From an uncultured Oscillospiraceae bacterium (GTDB taxonomy: Bacteria > Bacillota > Clostridia > Oscillospirales > Acutalibacteraceae): a stretch of 64,000 nucleotides of DNA. The stretch spans positions 1 through 64,000 of the forward strand of contig UQLQ01000003.1 of the NCBI GenBank assembly GCA_900541905.1. Reading direction: 5' to 3'. The position numbers were made by a program, and so were the translations under genes. Each line of letters begins with the position of its first letter. Position 1 is the stretch's first letter. Positions 26,573 to 35,873 of the stretch are shown in pieces. Under the pieces are notes generated by a model that had not been told where the DNA came from, did no database searches, and saw only the letters and a program-made list of their open reading frames with translations.

Positions 26573-27541
26573 ATGAATAATATATTGTATTTAGTGATTC
26601 CTTGTTATAATGAGGAAGCCGTGCTACATGAAACAGCTTCTCAACTTTTGAATATTACAAAGTCTATGATTGAAAAAGAAATGATTTCTCAAACAAGCAA
26701 AATACTCTTTGTAAATGATGGCTCAAAAGATAAAACATGGGAGATAATCGAACAACTTCATAAACAAAATCCTATATTCTGTGGTGTATGTTTATCAAGA
26801 AATAAGGGGCACCAAAACGCTTTACTTGCAGGGCTTATGACAGCAAAAGATTATGCTGATATAGTTATTTCCCTTGATGCGGATCTTCAAGATGATATCA
26901 ATGCCATTCCAAAAATGGTAGAGCAATATCAACAAGGATACGAGATTGTATATGGCGTTCGCTGTTCAAGAACAAAAGATACCTTTTTTAAAAAGTTTAC
27001 CGCAGAAGGCTTCTATAAATTTATGAAGCTTCTTGGTGTGGACATTGTGTTTAACCATGCCGATTATAGATTGATGAGCAAGCAAGCTTTAGATGCTTTA
27101 TCACAATTTGAAGAAGTAAATTTATTCTTACGCGGAATTGTTCCACTGATTGGATTTAAATCTACTACTGTTGAATATGAAAGAAATGAGCGTTTCGCAG
27201 GTGAATCAAAATATCCTCTCAAAAAAATGTTGGCATTTGCATTTGATGGAATTACATCTTTTAGCATTAAACCGATTAGGATTATCACATGTTTAGGTGC
27301 TCTTATATTTCTTATCAGTCTTATTGTACTCATTGTGTTTATTTGTTTAAAATATACCGGTGTTACCGTCAGCGGATGGACTTCTATCGTGGCCTCTATC
27401 TGGATGATTGGCGGTATCCAGATGCTTTGTCTCGGGGTTATCGGTGAATATATCGGAAAGATATATAATGAAACAAAAAAACGTCCCCGTTATATTATTT
27501 CAAAAGTTATTTTAAACGAGGAGATTCCAAAAAATGGTTAA
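26573..27541 (+). CDS. Polyprenyl-phosphate sugar transferase-like GT2 (GtrB/DPM1-like)
   Basis: 322 aa from ATG at 26573, which has AGAAGG 7 bases upstream. GT-A domain (1-230): LVIPCYNEEAVLHE, FVNDGSKDKTW, SRNKGHQNALLAGL and SLDADLQDD; then two C-terminal membrane helices (about 235-260 and 275-300). This architecture is that of enzymes loading a sugar on undecaprenyl phosphate. Its stop overlaps the next gene, a GT-C transferase that would use such a lipid-linked donor outside the cell. Divergent from glf. Confidence 0.9.
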   Translation: MNNILYLVIPCYNEEAVLHETASQLLNITKSMIEKEMISQTSKILFVNDGSKDKTWEIIEQLHKQNPIFCGVCLSRNKGHQNALLAGLMTAKDYADIVISLDADLQDDINAIPKMVEQYQQGYEIVYGVRCSRTKDTFFKKFTAEGFYKFMKLLGVDIVFNHADYRLMSKQALDALSQFEEVNLFLRGIVPLIGFKSTTVEYERNERFAGESKYPLKKMLAFAFDGITSFSIKPIRIITCLGALIFLISLIVLIVFICLKYTGVTVSGWTSIVASIWMIGGIQMLCLGVIGEYIGKIYNETKKRPRYIISKVILNEEIPKNG

Positions 27542-29075
27542 ACCTACCTTGAGCAGGATTTTTCAGGGCTTATTTTTTGCATCCTTTGTATGGATTTATT
27601 TTAGCGTTATGTTTACCAATAGCGGTAACAAACCTTGGCTGTCTATTATATTGGGAATTGCAATGTTAGTGGGCGGCATTGGCATTGCCTATTTTTGCAA
27701 AAAAGTAGTTTCGAAATGGAAACCAAAGGTAATACATGGTATCTTTGCAGGTATTGCAGTTATAATATTTGCCTTGTTAATTTATTTTTCATTTTCGTTG
27801 AGAGCTGTTTATGCTTGGGATGCAGGCAACGTATATAAAGCTGCTGTTGCTCCAATAACAGGAGAACAACTTCCGGATAATTACTTTGCTATCTACCCAA
27901 ATAATATATTTCTATTCTTAATTTTAAAAGTATTTTATAAAGTAATTTTTGCAATAACAGGAAGCACAGACATTATTTATGTCGTGTTATTAAATGCAGT
28001 TGTAACTTTTATAGCTATTATATTTATGTATTTGACAGCTGTAAAGCTATGGGGACCTCACATAGGGCTTTTTACAGGAATTGTATGTTTGTTTTTTGCT
28101 CCATTTTATGTATATGTTGCTTATTATTATACAGACACGTTTTCCCTTCCTTTTATCATAATACCAATTTATTTATATTTGTGTGCTGTAAACAGCAAGA
28201 AAATAATTCCTAAATATATTTTGTTCATAACTGCCGGTATTCTTTTAACGCTGGGCTTTAAACTAAAAGCAACCATCGCTATTGTACTGATTGCTATCAT
28301 TATCCATTTGTTTCTCAGCCAAAAAGTATTAACAGCTTTGAAATATTCCAGTGTTATGGCAGCAAGCTGTATTATTATATTTTTCTCCTATAATGTTATG
28401 GTAAACCAATTAAATGTTGTATCTGAAGAAGAAACCTATACCCGACAAATACCTTACTCTCACTGGATTATGATGGGACTAAATGGTGACGGAGGATATA
28501 ATGACAATGATGCGTTATATACACAATCATTTCCAAATATAGACGAAAAAAAGGCTGCAACAGTCAGTGAAATAAAAAAAAGGATTTCTGACTATGGCTT
28601 TACCGGTCTTATAAATCATTTAACGAATAAAGCTGTTCATAACACTTGGGGAGACGGTACCTATTTTATTTTTAAAGAGGGACAAACACACCCGGAAACA
28701 GATTCAAAATTGTGGGATTTTGTTCTAGAAAACGGAAAACATTATAATATTTTTTATTATTACTGCCAAGGATTTCATCTAGCGGTTTTAACTTTGCTTA
28801 TGGTTTCTCTTTTGATAGGTATAAAAAAAGGTATAGTTAATGGAACGCTTCTATTCAAGCTTGCAGTATATGGTTTATTTTTGTTCTTATTAATCTGGGA
28901 AACAAGGTCTCGTTATGTTTACGGATTTACTCCTTTATTGCTTCTAATCGCCGTAGATACGTACAACGAATTGGTGAATATAAACTTTAAACGCTTAAAA
29001 GACAAATTTATTTCGTCAAAGAAATATCCATTTTCTAAAAATAAATTAGAGAAACAATCTCAAGCTAAAAACTAA
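27534..29075 (+). CDS. GT-C fold membrane glycosyltransferase (GT39/ArnT-like)
   Basis: 513 aa, with about eleven to twelve membrane helices. After the second or third helix comes WDAGNVYKAA, an acidic extracellular motif as in GT-C enzymes, followed by YPNNIFLFLIL. A soluble external part (about 300-395) contains HWIMMGLNGDGGYND. Basic cytoplasmic tail. Overlaps the GtrB-like gene by 8 bases, so the pair probably decorates a surface polymer with a sugar from a polyprenyl carrier. A terminator follows at 29086. A broken second copy lies downstream. Confidence 0.82.
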   Translation: MVKPTLSRIFQGLFFASFVWIYFSVMFTNSGNKPWLSIILGIAMLVGGIGIAYFCKKVVSKWKPKVIHGIFAGIAVIIFALLIYFSFSLRAVYAWDAGNVYKAAVAPITGEQLPDNYFAIYPNNIFLFLILKVFYKVIFAITGSTDIIYVVLLNAVVTFIAIIFMYLTAVKLWGPHIGLFTGIVCLFFAPFYVYVAYYYTDTFSLPFIIIPIYLYLCAVNSKKIIPKYILFITAGILLTLGFKLKATIAIVLIAIIIHLFLSQKVLTALKYSSVMAASCIIIFFSYNVMVNQLNVVSEEETYTRQIPYSHWIMMGLNGDGGYNDNDALYTQSFPNIDEKKAATVSEIKKRISDYGFTGLINHLTNKAVHNTWGDGTYFIFKEGQTHPETDSKLWDFVLENGKHYNIFYYYCQGFHLAVLTLLMVSLLIGIKKGIVNGTLLFKLAVYGLFLFLLIWETRSRYVYGFTPLLLLIAVDTYNELVNINFKRLKDKFISSKKYPFSKNKLEKQSQAKN

Positions 29076-29085
29076 AGTAATATTG

Positions 29086-29127
29086 TAAAAAAAGTGGTAC
29101 AAATGGTATACATTTGTACCACCTTTT
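29086..29127 (+). terminator. Intrinsic terminator after the GT-C gene
   Basis: AAAAAAAGTGGTACAAATG, loop GTATA, CATTTGTACCACCTTTTT: 12-base perfect stem with flanking A and T runs. Confidence 0.92.
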
Positions 29128-29250
29128 TATTATAACTTACGATACGCACCAAATCACATAAATATAATCTACATTACAAAAAGATACAGAGAATGGCAAG
29201 GGAAATGTATTGCAACTGCCCCATTTTTACTTTACAAGGAGATCTTGAAA

Positions 29251-30747
29251 ATGGACAAACATATCTTAAATCGGATTTTTCAAGGATTATTTTTTCCTGT
29301 TTTTTATGGATTTATGCCAGTATTATATTTACCAATAGCGGAAATAAACCTTGGATATCCATCTTAGCAGGAATCGTCATTCTCATAAGCGGTATTGGTA
29401 TCGCCTATTTCTGTAAAACAGTTGTAATCAGATGGAATCCACAGGTAATTCATAGTGTTTTTGCAGGAATCTCAGTAATTATATTAACTTTAATAGTATA
29501 CTTTGCATTTTCATTAAAATCTTTTCCTGATTGGGATGCAGGCAGTATGTATCAAGAAGCAATCGCCCCATCCACAGGAAAATATCTTTCTTATAATTAC
29601 TTTGCAATATATCCAAATAATATTTTTCTTTTTTTAATTTATAAAATATTCTACAAAATGATATTTTTTATAATAGGAAATACTGACATTATCTATATAG
29701 AATTATTAAATGTTGCTGTCATTTTTATATCAATTATTTTTCTATATTTAATTGCAGTAAAATTGTGGGGAGCTCATGTGGGATTACTCACCGGTATTAT
29801 TTGCCTATTTTTTGCCCCCTTCTATACATAAACAACTTACTATTATACAGATAGCTTCTCTCTTCCATTTGTTACTATTTCAATTTATTTATATTTATGT
29901 GCTGTTAACACTAAAAAAGAAATTTCTGAATATTTATTATTGATAGGTGCCGGCATTATTTTAGCTCTTGGATTTAAACTGAAAGCAACCATTGCCATTA
30001 TATTGGTTGCTATTGTAATTCATTTATTTCTCAATCAAAAAATACGAACTGCCCTCATTTATACTGGCGTTACAATAGCAAGCTTTATTGTTGTATTTTT
30101 TTCTTATAATGCTGCGGTAAAACAATTAAACATTGTGTCTGAAGAAGAAGCTTACTCATATCAAATGCCTTATACGCATTGACTTATGATGGTGCTAACA
30201 GGAGATGGCGGATGATGAAAGTATACAGAGTCTTTTCCAAATATAGATGAAAAGAAAGCCGCAAACATAGAAGTAATAAAGCAACGTTTTCCAGATTATG
30301 GTTTTGTCGGCACCATAAAACATATGACAAATAAAGCTGTTCATAATACTTGGGGAGATGGTACCTATTTTGTTTTTAGAGAAGGAACCATAATAAAACA
30401 ACAAATTCAAAACTATAGGAACTTATTTTAAAAGATGGCGCTTATTATCGTTATTTCTGTTATTCTCAGGGCTTTCATTTAGCAGTTTTAACTTTGCTCA
30501 TGGTTTCATTGGCAATAGGCATTGTAAATGGAAAATAAATGCTGTTTTATTATTTAAAATAGCGCTGTTCGGACTATTTTTATTCCTCTTAATATCGGAA
30601 ACGAAATCCAGATATATATTACAGTTTGCTCCATTACTTTTGTTAATATCCGCCGACACCTGCTACCAAATAGTACATATGAAATTGAAAAATTTGACAA
30701 CAAGATTTCGACATAACAAAAGGCCAGAGCGAAATAAGCTCCATTAA
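29251..30747 (+). pseudogene. Decayed paralogue of the GT-C glycosyltransferase
   Basis: Starts with a normal ribosome site (AAGGAG) and ATG at 29251, giving MDKHILNRIFQGLFFP, parallel to the intact gene. The frame is lost at about 29297 and continues in another frame (CFLWIYASIIFTNSGNKPW). There is a TAA at 29829 within the segment matching FAPFYVYVAYYYTDTF, a TGA at about 30181 after QMPYTH, a TGA soon after GDGG, and further shifts before the homologous end at 30747 (RPERNKLH). Nearly the entire length of the intact paralogue is covered, so this is a tandem duplicate that has been lost by mutation rather than by deletion. Confidence 0.9.
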
Positions 30748-30783
30748 AACAGACGGATTGATTCAGTCAATCCGTCTGTTTTA
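30745..30783 (+). terminator. Terminator after the pseudogene
   Basis: TTAAAACAGACGGATTGA and its inverted copy TCAATCCGTCTGTTTTAA with a TTCAG-type loop; overlaps the pseudogene stop. Confidence 0.8.
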
Positions 30784-30991
30784 ATGATAAAAGATTATCA
30801 GTTGTATAAGTAAAAAGATATTTTTATTCATAGCAACTATATTTGGTAGATAAGATGATAAATATGATGAACCCTATACTAACAATTGGAACATCCTATA
30901 TTTAAAATGTGGGACATGGAATAAAAAGGTGTATAACCCCTAAAATTTGTGCATACAAATAATTAGTAGCTTAAAAAGGGGTGTAAAAGTT

Positions 30992-31294
30992 TTGAAAGTG
31001 AATAGGGGGAAGATTGCGAACCATAGCATAAGCCATGACGTGGAGGACCGCAGTGTAATACTGGGTCAATACATTTCCACAACACACTCCACCGTCCGAA
31101 GCACGGCTAAAAAATTTGGTGTTAGTAAAAGTACCGTTCATAAAGACGTAGCAGAACGTTTAAAATACATAGATCCCCAGTTATATAAAGAAGTAAAACA
31201 GATATTAGAAATTAATAAAGCACAACGTCATATCCGTGGCGGTATGGCAACAAAACTAAAATATAAAAAACATACAGATTGTGAAGAATCCTAG
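30992..31294 (+). CDS. spoIIID: Sporulation transcription factor SpoIIID
   Basis: Mother-cell DNA-binding regulator that switches sigma-E genes on and off and helps make sigma-K. 100 aa from TTG at 30992, with AAAGGGGTG about 9 bases upstream; GTG at 30998 is an alternative. Helix-turn-helix VRSTAKKFGVSKSTVHKDV and the family ending RHIRGGMATKLKYK are both clear. The N-terminus is slightly longer than in Bacillus (93 aa). The spoIIQ-like gene lies next to it in convergent orientation, a common pairing in Clostridia. Confidence 0.95.
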   Translation: MKVNRGKIANHSISHDVEDRSVILGQYISTTHSTVRSTAKKFGVSKSTVHKDVAERLKYIDPQLYKEVKQILEINKAQRHIRGGMATKLKYKKHTDCEES

Positions 31295-31305
31295 AGTACG
31301 TATAT

Positions 31306-31352
31306 CAAAAACAGCTGTCACCGGATATATTTGGTGCCAGCTGTTTCTATTT
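31306..31352 (+). terminator. Intrinsic terminator after spoIIID
   Basis: AAAACAGCTG-T-CACC pairs with GGTG-CC-AGCTGTTT, followed by CTATTTTAT. The following 260 bases up to 31616 hold no gene that I can see. Confidence 0.7.
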
Positions 31353-31616
31353 TATATCTGTCCTATCAATTACATGTATCTGGAATAATCCAACTAATCA
31401 CTGCCCTATAACATCAACTGTTATATCATTGTCTTAAATGATATAAAGCAGCCTACATAGTTTATTAAAACATAATAAATCTCTGAACACTAATTTTTCG
31501 ACTGTTACCCACTTCATTTTTGGTTTGTAAAACAGAATATAGTGCTATTTTAAATAATTATGTATAAGAAAAAGCCAACAAACGCCTGACTTTTTCTTTT
31601 TATTCGCAACGATGAG

Positions 31617-32501
31617 CTATGCAGCTTCTTTTAAAATTCTTGTAGGATCAATCCAAACGCCTTCTTTTTTCATTTGAATGTGCAAATGGGCTCCTAATTT
31701 CTCTTCAATCGGTATGGTACCAACGGTTCCTAAAATCTGTCCGTCTTCAACAGTATCTCCGGCGGCAAGAAGACTTTTATCTGTCAGACCGCAATAACGT
31801 ACCTCAATGTCTCCATGCTGTATCACAAGCACATTGCCCCACATAATATCCTCATATGAGTCTACTACGGTTCCTGCACCAATACTCATTACATTTTGTC
31901 CTTTTTCCGCACCAATATCAAGGCCGTCATGTGTTCTCCAATCGTCCATTGTCATATTGTATACGGGGTCTCCGTTACTGAATCCATTTAATATTTCTTG
32001 TCCGGCCACGGGATAATTATAATATTCTGGAGCTTGATTTTCCACCGGCTGTTCGGATACAACCTCGCTGGAAACAATTTCTTCACTGGATACAGATTCG
32101 GAAACAAGTTCACTTTCCGCAATCGGCAAATCATCTTCCATTACATTATCTTTCGGAACACCGCTAACGGTTTGGTTTACTTCCGCTGTAGAACTTTGCG
32201 GTGCAGACGAAGAAGCGGTATCCTGGGTTACATCAGAAATTTTCACTACTGTATCGTATGTTGCCCAAGCTCCCACGCCAAGTGCTACCAAACACAGCGC
32301 CATAGCCAAATAAACACCTAAATTTTTTTGTTTTTTAGGCTGAGAAGCACCATTGCCTTTTACAGCGCTTTCTTCCTCTACCTCTTCATCATCTTCTTGA
32401 TATTCCTCGTCATCCAGTATATCATCAGTATCCTCTTCCAGAAGCTCTTCCTCTAAATCATCATGCTCATCATATGGTTGTTTTTTATCATGTAAATCCA
32501 T
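31617..32501 (-). CDS. SpoIIQ-like LytM/M23 membrane protein
   Basis: 294 aa. A very acidic cytoplasmic N-terminus (1-60, runs of Glu/Asp), one membrane helix (about 64-85), a Ser/Glu-rich linker, and a C-terminal M23/LytM domain (about 185-290). The zinc ligands are intact: HDGLD (His-x3-Asp) and HLHI (His-x-His), unlike Bacillus SpoIIQ, which lacks a functional set. SpoIIQ sits in the forespore membrane and forms the channel with SpoIIIAH in the mother cell. Assignment rests on topology and on being next to spoIIID; a general cell-wall M23 peptidase is the alternative. Confidence 0.72.
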   Translation of the reverse strand: MDLHDKKQPYDEHDDLEEELLEEDTDDILDDEEYQEDDEEVEEESAVKGNGASQPKKQKNLGVYLAMALCLVALGVGAWATYDTVVKISDVTQDTASSSAPQSSTAEVNQTVSGVPKDNVMEDDLPIAESELVSESVSSEEIVSSEVVSEQPVENQAPEYYNYPVAGQEILNGFSNGDPVYNMTMDDWRTHDGLDIGAEKGQNVMSIGAGTVVDSYEDIMWGNVLVIQHGDIEVRYCGLTDKSLLAAGDTVEDGQILGTVGTIPIEEKLGAHLHIQMKKEGVWIDPTRILKEAA

Positions 32502-32741
32502 TTTAGCACCTCCTAAAAAGTATGTTGCCCGTTCTTAATACGGAATATGCCAAAACAGGATTTTATTTTTGGATTTTATTATTTTTATATTTTCTTCTAA
32601 ATTGTACACGCTATGTTTCATTTGAAATATCCAAAAATACCCACAAATATGAAAAAAATCATTTCATAAAATAAAACATAAACAAAAAAATGATATTTTT
32701 ACGGTAATATTTAAAAAAACCTTAAAAATCTGCCTATTACC

Positions 32742-32770
32742 TTGATAATTACCATTGTTTTTTATATAAT
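32742..32770 (+). promoter_or_regulatory. Promoter of the carboxynorspermidine dehydrogenase gene
   Basis: TTGATA (32742-32747), 17-base spacer, TATAAT (32765-32770); start codon 50 bases later with AAGGAG. Confidence 0.85.
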
Positions 32771-32819
32771 AGTTGCCATGATATGGAACGATAAAATGAC
32801 TTATAAGGAGCGCTGAATT

Positions 32820-34019
32820 ATGGGAAAAGCTTTGATGATTGGTGCCGGCGGTGTTGCCGGCGTAGTAGCACATAAATGTTGCCAAAATCCGGAAGTATTC
32901 CAGGAACTTTGCATTGCCAGCCGTACATTATCTAAATGTGACGCTTTAAAGAAAAAATTAGATGGCGGTAAAACAAAAGTAACCACGGCACAGCTTGACG
33001 CAGACAATACAGAGGAAATTATTGCATTAATTGAAACATTCAAACCGGATATTGTAATCAATGTTGCATTGCCATATCAAGACTTAACCATTATGGATGC
33101 TTGCCTTGCAACAAAAGTCCACTATCTGGATACCGCTAACTATGAGCCGCCCGATACTGCAAAATTTGAGTATAAATGGCAGTGGGCTTATAAGAAAAAG
33201 TTTGAAGATGCCGGTATTACCGCTATTTTAGGAAGCGGATTTGACCCGGGTGTTACAGGCGTCTTCTCCGCATATGCACAAAAACATTATTTTGATGAAA
33301 TTCATACCATTGATATTGTAGATGCCAACGCGGGAGATCATGGTTATCCTTTTGCAACAAACTTTAATCCTGAAATCAATATTCGTGAAGTTACTGCAAA
33401 CGGCAGCTATTTTGAAAACGGTAAGTTCATTGAAACAGAGCCAATGTCAATCAAACGTGTCTATGATCTTCCACAAATTGGACCGAAAGACATTTATCTG
33501 CTTCATCATGAGGAAATGGAATCTTTGGCACTGAATATCAAAGGTATTAAGAGAATTCGTTTTTGGATGACATTCTCTGAAAGCTACCTGACACATTTAA
33601 AGGTACTTGAAAACGTTGGCATGACCTCCATTGAACCCATTGAATTTGAAGGCAAACAAATTGTGCCTCTGCAATTTTTAAAAGCAGTGTTACCTGACCC
33701 TGCATCTCTTGGTTCAAGAACAAAAGGCAAAACCAATATCGGCTGTATTTTTACCGGTGTAAAAGACGGACAAGAGAAAAAATACTATGTATATAATGTT
33801 TGCGATCATCAAGCATGTTATGCAGAAGTTGGTTCACAGGCAATTTCTTATACAACAGGTGTTCCTGCTATGATTGGCGCTATGATGGTGCTTACAGGCA
33901 AATGGAATAAACCAGGTGTTTATAATGTGGAAGAGTTTGATCCGGACCCATTTATGGAAGCATTAAACAAATTCGGATTGCCTTGGGTAGAAGATTTTAA
34001 CCCCACCTTAATTGACTAA
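32820..34019 (+). CDS. Carboxynorspermidine dehydrogenase (saccharopine dehydrogenase family)
   Basis: NADPH enzyme that joins aspartate semialdehyde to a diamine (putrescine or 1,3-diaminopropane), giving carboxy(nor)spermidine. 399 aa, the size of the polyamine branch and not of lysine-forming saccharopine dehydrogenases. N-terminal Rossmann motif MIGAGGVAGVVAHKC, then NVALPYQDLTIMDACL, GSGFDPGVTGVFSAYA and DANAGDHGYPFATNFN. The neighbouring decarboxylase gene makes the pathway assignment secure. This is the alternative spermidine route common in gut bacteria. Confidence 0.93.
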   Translation: MGKALMIGAGGVAGVVAHKCCQNPEVFQELCIASRTLSKCDALKKKLDGGKTKVTTAQLDADNTEEIIALIETFKPDIVINVALPYQDLTIMDACLATKVHYLDTANYEPPDTAKFEYKWQWAYKKKFEDAGITAILGSGFDPGVTGVFSAYAQKHYFDEIHTIDIVDANAGDHGYPFATNFNPEINIREVTANGSYFENGKFIETEPMSIKRVYDLPQIGPKDIYLLHHEEMESLALNIKGIKRIRFWMTFSESYLTHLKVLENVGMTSIEPIEFEGKQIVPLQFLKAVLPDPASLGSRTKGKTNIGCIFTGVKDGQEKKYYVYNVCDHQACYAEVGSQAISYTTGVPAMIGAMMVLTGKWNKPGVYNVEEFDPDPFMEALNKFGLPWVEDFNPTLID

Positions 34020-34023
34020 TCAT

Positions 34024-34166
34024 TTGACATGTTGTTTATCACGTGGTCTGTAAACATCTGATTTGCGAATACAGTGAGTCGTGCAGTATCCTAAATCCAT
34101 TTTGATACTGCTATGAGAATATTGCAGAATTGATATACTAAAGTTGATAAACAATGAGACTGTCAA
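34024..34166. other. Structured 143-base spacer with inverted ends
   Basis: TTGACA + 2 bases + TTGTTTATCA (34024-34041) at the left is matched by TGATAAACAA + 6 bases + TGTCAA (34145-34166) at the right. Between them GCAGTATC (34083-34090) and GATACTGC (34104-34111) form an internal hairpin. It could be a folded RNA element or the remains of a small mobile repeat. No coding sequence. Confidence 0.5.
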
Positions 34167-34184
34167 GTACAATACATGAATATA

Positions 34185-34230
34185 AAAAGACTGCAGAATT
34201 TCGTATCGTACGTATATGCTGCAGCCTTTT
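34185..34230 (+). terminator. Possible terminator between the two polyamine genes
   Basis: AAAAGACTGCAG and CTGCAGCCTTTT pair at 11 of 12 positions with a 22-base loop, followed by T-rich sequence. Loop is large, so efficiency is uncertain. Confidence 0.5.
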
Positions 34231-34266
34231 CACTTTTGAAATAAAACGGATAAGGAAATAGAAACT

Positions 34267-35403
34267 ATGGATATTGATATTTCAACACTGCCCACTCCCT
34301 CCTATTTGGTGGACCAGCGGCTATTAATCAAAAATTTGGAACTGCTCGCGTCTGTGAAAGAACGAACAGGATGTAAAATTCTATTGGCACAAAAAGCATT
34401 CTCTATGTTTTCCGTTTATCCGCTGATTGCCAAATATCTGGACGGCGTTACCTCCAGCGGTGTTATGGAAGCCCGTTTGGGATATGAAGAAATGGGAAAA
34501 GAAGTTCACACATATGCCCCAGCTTTTGCAGACCATGAAATGGACGATGTGATTCGTTATTCCGACCATATCGTATTTAATTCATTTCATCAATGGAACA
34601 AATTCAAAGATAAAGTGAGAAGCAGCGGAAAACAAATCGAATGCGGTTTGCGTTTAAACCCAAAATATTCTGAAATCGACACAGATATTTACAATCCCTG
34701 CTTTACGGGTTCCCGTCTCGGTATTACACCAGAACAATTTCAGCCTGACCAATTAGACGGCATTGACGGGCTTCATTTTCACACTATGTGCGAACAAAAT
34801 TCCGATACTCTGGAGCGTACCTTAAAAGTTGTGGATGATACCTTTGGTTCCTACATCAAACAAATGAAGTGGCTCAACTTTGGAGGCGGCCACCATATTA
34901 CCCGTTCTGATTACGACATAGAAACCCTAATTCGCTGCATTCAGTTTGCACAAGATACCTACGGGGTACAAGTATATTTAGAACCCGGAGAAGCTGTTGC
35001 ATTGAATACAGGATATTTGGTATCTACTGTTTTGGATACCATTGAAAACGGAATGCATCTGGCTATTTTAGACACTTCCGCTGCCTGCCATATGCCTGAT
35101 GTTTTGGAGATGCCTTATCGTCCTCATATCATTGGAGCAGGGGTACCCAATGAAAAAGCATATACGTATCGTTTGGGTGGTCCTACCTGTCTTGCCGGTG
35201 ATATCATAGGAGATTATTCCTTTGATGTGCCTTTAAAAGAAGGTGACAAATTAATCTTCTGCGATATGGCTCACTATACCATGGTAAAAAACAATACATT
35301 TAATGGAATGAATCTGCCGTCCATCGCTTTATACTCTCAGGAAAACGGACTGCAAATCATCAAACAGTTTGGTTACGAAGATTTTAAGAGCAGATTGTCT
35401 TAA
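34267..35403 (+). CDS. nspC: Carboxynorspermidine decarboxylase
   Basis: PLP enzyme of the alanine racemase-like fold III class that decarboxylates carboxy(nor)spermidine to the triamine. 378 aa. Begins DIDISTLPTPSYLVDQRLL; PLP lysine in LAQKAFSMF (about residue 42); HFHTMCEQNSDTLE, LNFGGGHHITR and the C-terminal CxxxxxGDIIGDY region are typical of NspC. Substrate range (norspermidine versus spermidine) cannot be told from sequence. Confidence 0.94.
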   Translation: MDIDISTLPTPSYLVDQRLLIKNLELLASVKERTGCKILLAQKAFSMFSVYPLIAKYLDGVTSSGVMEARLGYEEMGKEVHTYAPAFADHEMDDVIRYSDHIVFNSFHQWNKFKDKVRSSGKQIECGLRLNPKYSEIDTDIYNPCFTGSRLGITPEQFQPDQLDGIDGLHFHTMCEQNSDTLERTLKVVDDTFGSYIKQMKWLNFGGGHHITRSDYDIETLIRCIQFAQDTYGVQVYLEPGEAVALNTGYLVSTVLDTIENGMHLAILDTSAACHMPDVLEMPYRPHIIGAGVPNEKAYTYRLGGPTCLAGDIIGDYSFDVPLKEGDKLIFCDMAHYTMVKNNTFNGMNLPSIALYSQENGLQIIKQFGYEDFKSRLS

Positions 35404-35411
35404 CCTTCCAC

Positions 35412-35440
35412 TTGACAATCTATTTCTGCAGTTTTATAAT
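35412..35440 (+). promoter_or_regulatory. Promoter of the thiamine operon
   Basis: TTGACA (35412-35417), 17-base spacer, TATAAT (35435-35440), immediately upstream of the TPP riboswitch. Confidence 0.9.
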
Positions 35441-35469
35441 AAAAATATGATATAAAAATTTAATATAAG

Positions 35470-35560
35470 AACTGGGGAGTCAATGAAATTGGCTGAGAGT
35501 GAGGTGGTGTCCTCTTACTCATGGAACCTGTGCGGTTCATACCGGCGTAGGGAGTTTCTT
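35470..35560 (+). promoter_or_regulatory. TPP riboswitch (THI element)
   Basis: Contains GGGGAGTC, the invariant GGCTGAGAGTGAG of the pyrimidine-sensor arm, TGGAACCTG, and the pyrophosphate-side GGCGTAGGGAGT. Followed by a terminator, so thiamine pyrophosphate binding should stop transcription of thiSFGH-thiE. Confidence 0.95.
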
Positions 35561-35605
35561 TTTATGTATTTCCAGTTCAATTTTTACAGTATATACTGGA
35601 ACTTC

Positions 35606-35639
35606 AAAAACCGAACTCTTTACAAGGGTTCGGTTTTTT
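35606..35639 (+). terminator. Riboswitch-controlled terminator
   Basis: AAAAACCGAACTCTT, loop TACA, AGGGTTCGGTTTTTT: strong hairpin plus T run, 45 bases after the riboswitch core and 38 bases before thiS. Confidence 0.92.
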
Positions 35640-35677
35640 GTTTCCCTTTTTCTTGCGATAGAACAGGAGGTTCTTTT

Positions 35678-35872
35678 ATGAAATTAAACGGGACAATCTA
35701 TCATTTGGAACAACCAGTTATCTTACTGGACTTACTGAATGAATACGGATTTCAAACACAACGGATTGCAGTAGAAATGAACGGCGCTATTATTCCGAAA
35801 GCAACATATCATCAAGTAACCGTCACCAATGACGATACACTGGAAGTCGTAAGCTTTGTAGGCGGTGGCTGA
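35678..35872 (+). CDS. thiS: Sulfur carrier protein ThiS
   Basis: Ubiquitin-like carrier whose C-terminal glycine becomes the thiocarboxylate used to build the thiazole. 64 aa from ATG at 35678, which has AACAGGAGG upstream; the frame is open much further up through the riboswitch but that is not coding. Ends VVSFVGGG, with the required C-terminal Gly-Gly plus one extra Gly. Its stop is one base from the thiF start. Confidence 0.93.
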   Translation: MKLNGTIYHLEQPVILLDLLNEYGFQTQRIAVEMNGAIIPKATYHQVTVTNDDTLEVVSFVGGG

Positions 35873-35873
35873 T

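Noticed and set aside
29193..29831. Open frame read as an intact 212-aa membrane protein
   Set aside because: Its start lies outside the homologous region and it ends at an internal stop; it is one frame of the decayed GT-C paralogue.
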